Shown: positions 63,777 to 64,000 of the stretch, one piece after another
Layout of the letters: every line of letters starts with the position of its first letter
Position numbering within the stretch: position 1 is the stretch's first letter
Source: Pseudisothecium myosuroides
Taxonomy: Eukaryota; Streptophyta; Bryopsida; Hypnales; Lembophyllaceae
Assembly (NCBI GenBank): GCA_951799445.1
Contig: OX637290.1
Location: 33,536,987 to 33,600,986 of the forward strand
Direction of reading: 5' to 3'
DNA: 64,000 bases
The notes under the pieces: generated by a model
Database searches by the model: none
Seen by the model: the letters and a program-made list of their open reading frames with translations, nothing else
What the model was told of the DNA's origin: nothing
Made by a program: the position numbers and the translations under genes

Positions 63777-64000
63777 AGTGAAGAGAAAGCTTCATTGACA
63801 ATTGTGGAATTGATGGGTGGGACATCTTTTTTATAAGGAAATCCATTTTCCATCATGAATCCTCAAAGGATATGGGATAAATGTGAAGATGAGAGCTTGA
63901 CCACTCATTGTCAAAACACAGGAATTATGTTTAAAGTAGAATTTCAGACCTCATTTAGGCATATTAGAATAATTTTTTTCAAAAAACTTTGAACTAAGAC
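63777..64000. mobile_element. Left arm of a fold-back element, cut by the window end
   Basis: Begins GTGAAGAGAAAGCTTC and continues through CTTGACCACTCATTG and TTTCAGACCTCATTTAGGCA, matching an arm of the element at 14553-15050. The rest lies beyond the window. Confidence 0.6.

Overview
This is nuclear DNA of a land plant. Three multi-exon protein genes can be rebuilt with GT-AG introns and intact reading frames, and all three are closest in recall to plant families: a PQBP1-type WW-domain splicing factor, an MSL1-type mitochondrial mechanosensitive channel, and Mediator subunit MED18. Telo-box motifs (AAACCCTAA) lie by gene starts. The gene islands are fairly GC-rich and sit in very AT-rich, repeat-filled DNA. 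The exact lineage cannot be read from the sequence; a seed-free plant is my guess, with low confidence.

Layout. 1-31 kb: no confident gene. It is a graveyard of small non-autonomous DNA transposons. One family is bounded by TTAA-CCCCTAAAGGAC ends (piggyBac-like signature). A second has ends like GGGTGATTGCAAGAAACACTTGT. There are also fold-back elements, microsatellites and a 62-bp minisatellite. A moderately complex island at 18.5-19.7 kb may hold a gene start or relic. 31.3-38.9 kb: PQBP1-like gene on the minus strand, 11 coding exons, 973 codons, followed at its 5' side by a GC-rich promoter and a 175-bp GA tract. 39-43.8 kb: AT-rich DNA with a TTAA element that carries a nested Stowaway-like element. 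43.9-48.0 kb: MSL1-like gene on the plus strand, 6 coding exons, 492 codons. 49.7-54.6 kb: a run of three unrelated TIR elements, the last a 2.9-kb element with long inverted ends and non-repetitive cargo. 54.6-58.4 kb: AT-rich repeats. 59.0-62.4 kb: MED18 on the plus strand, 5 coding exons, 222 codons, followed by a 617-bp element with perfect 33-bp inverted ends.

The three genes are housekeeping genes that do not form a pathway: one acts in pre-mRNA splicing, one in mitochondrial membrane physiology, one in RNA polymerase II transcription. No transposase, reverse transcriptase, tRNA or rRNA gene was recognised, so the transposon families seen here must have been moved by proteins encoded elsewhere.
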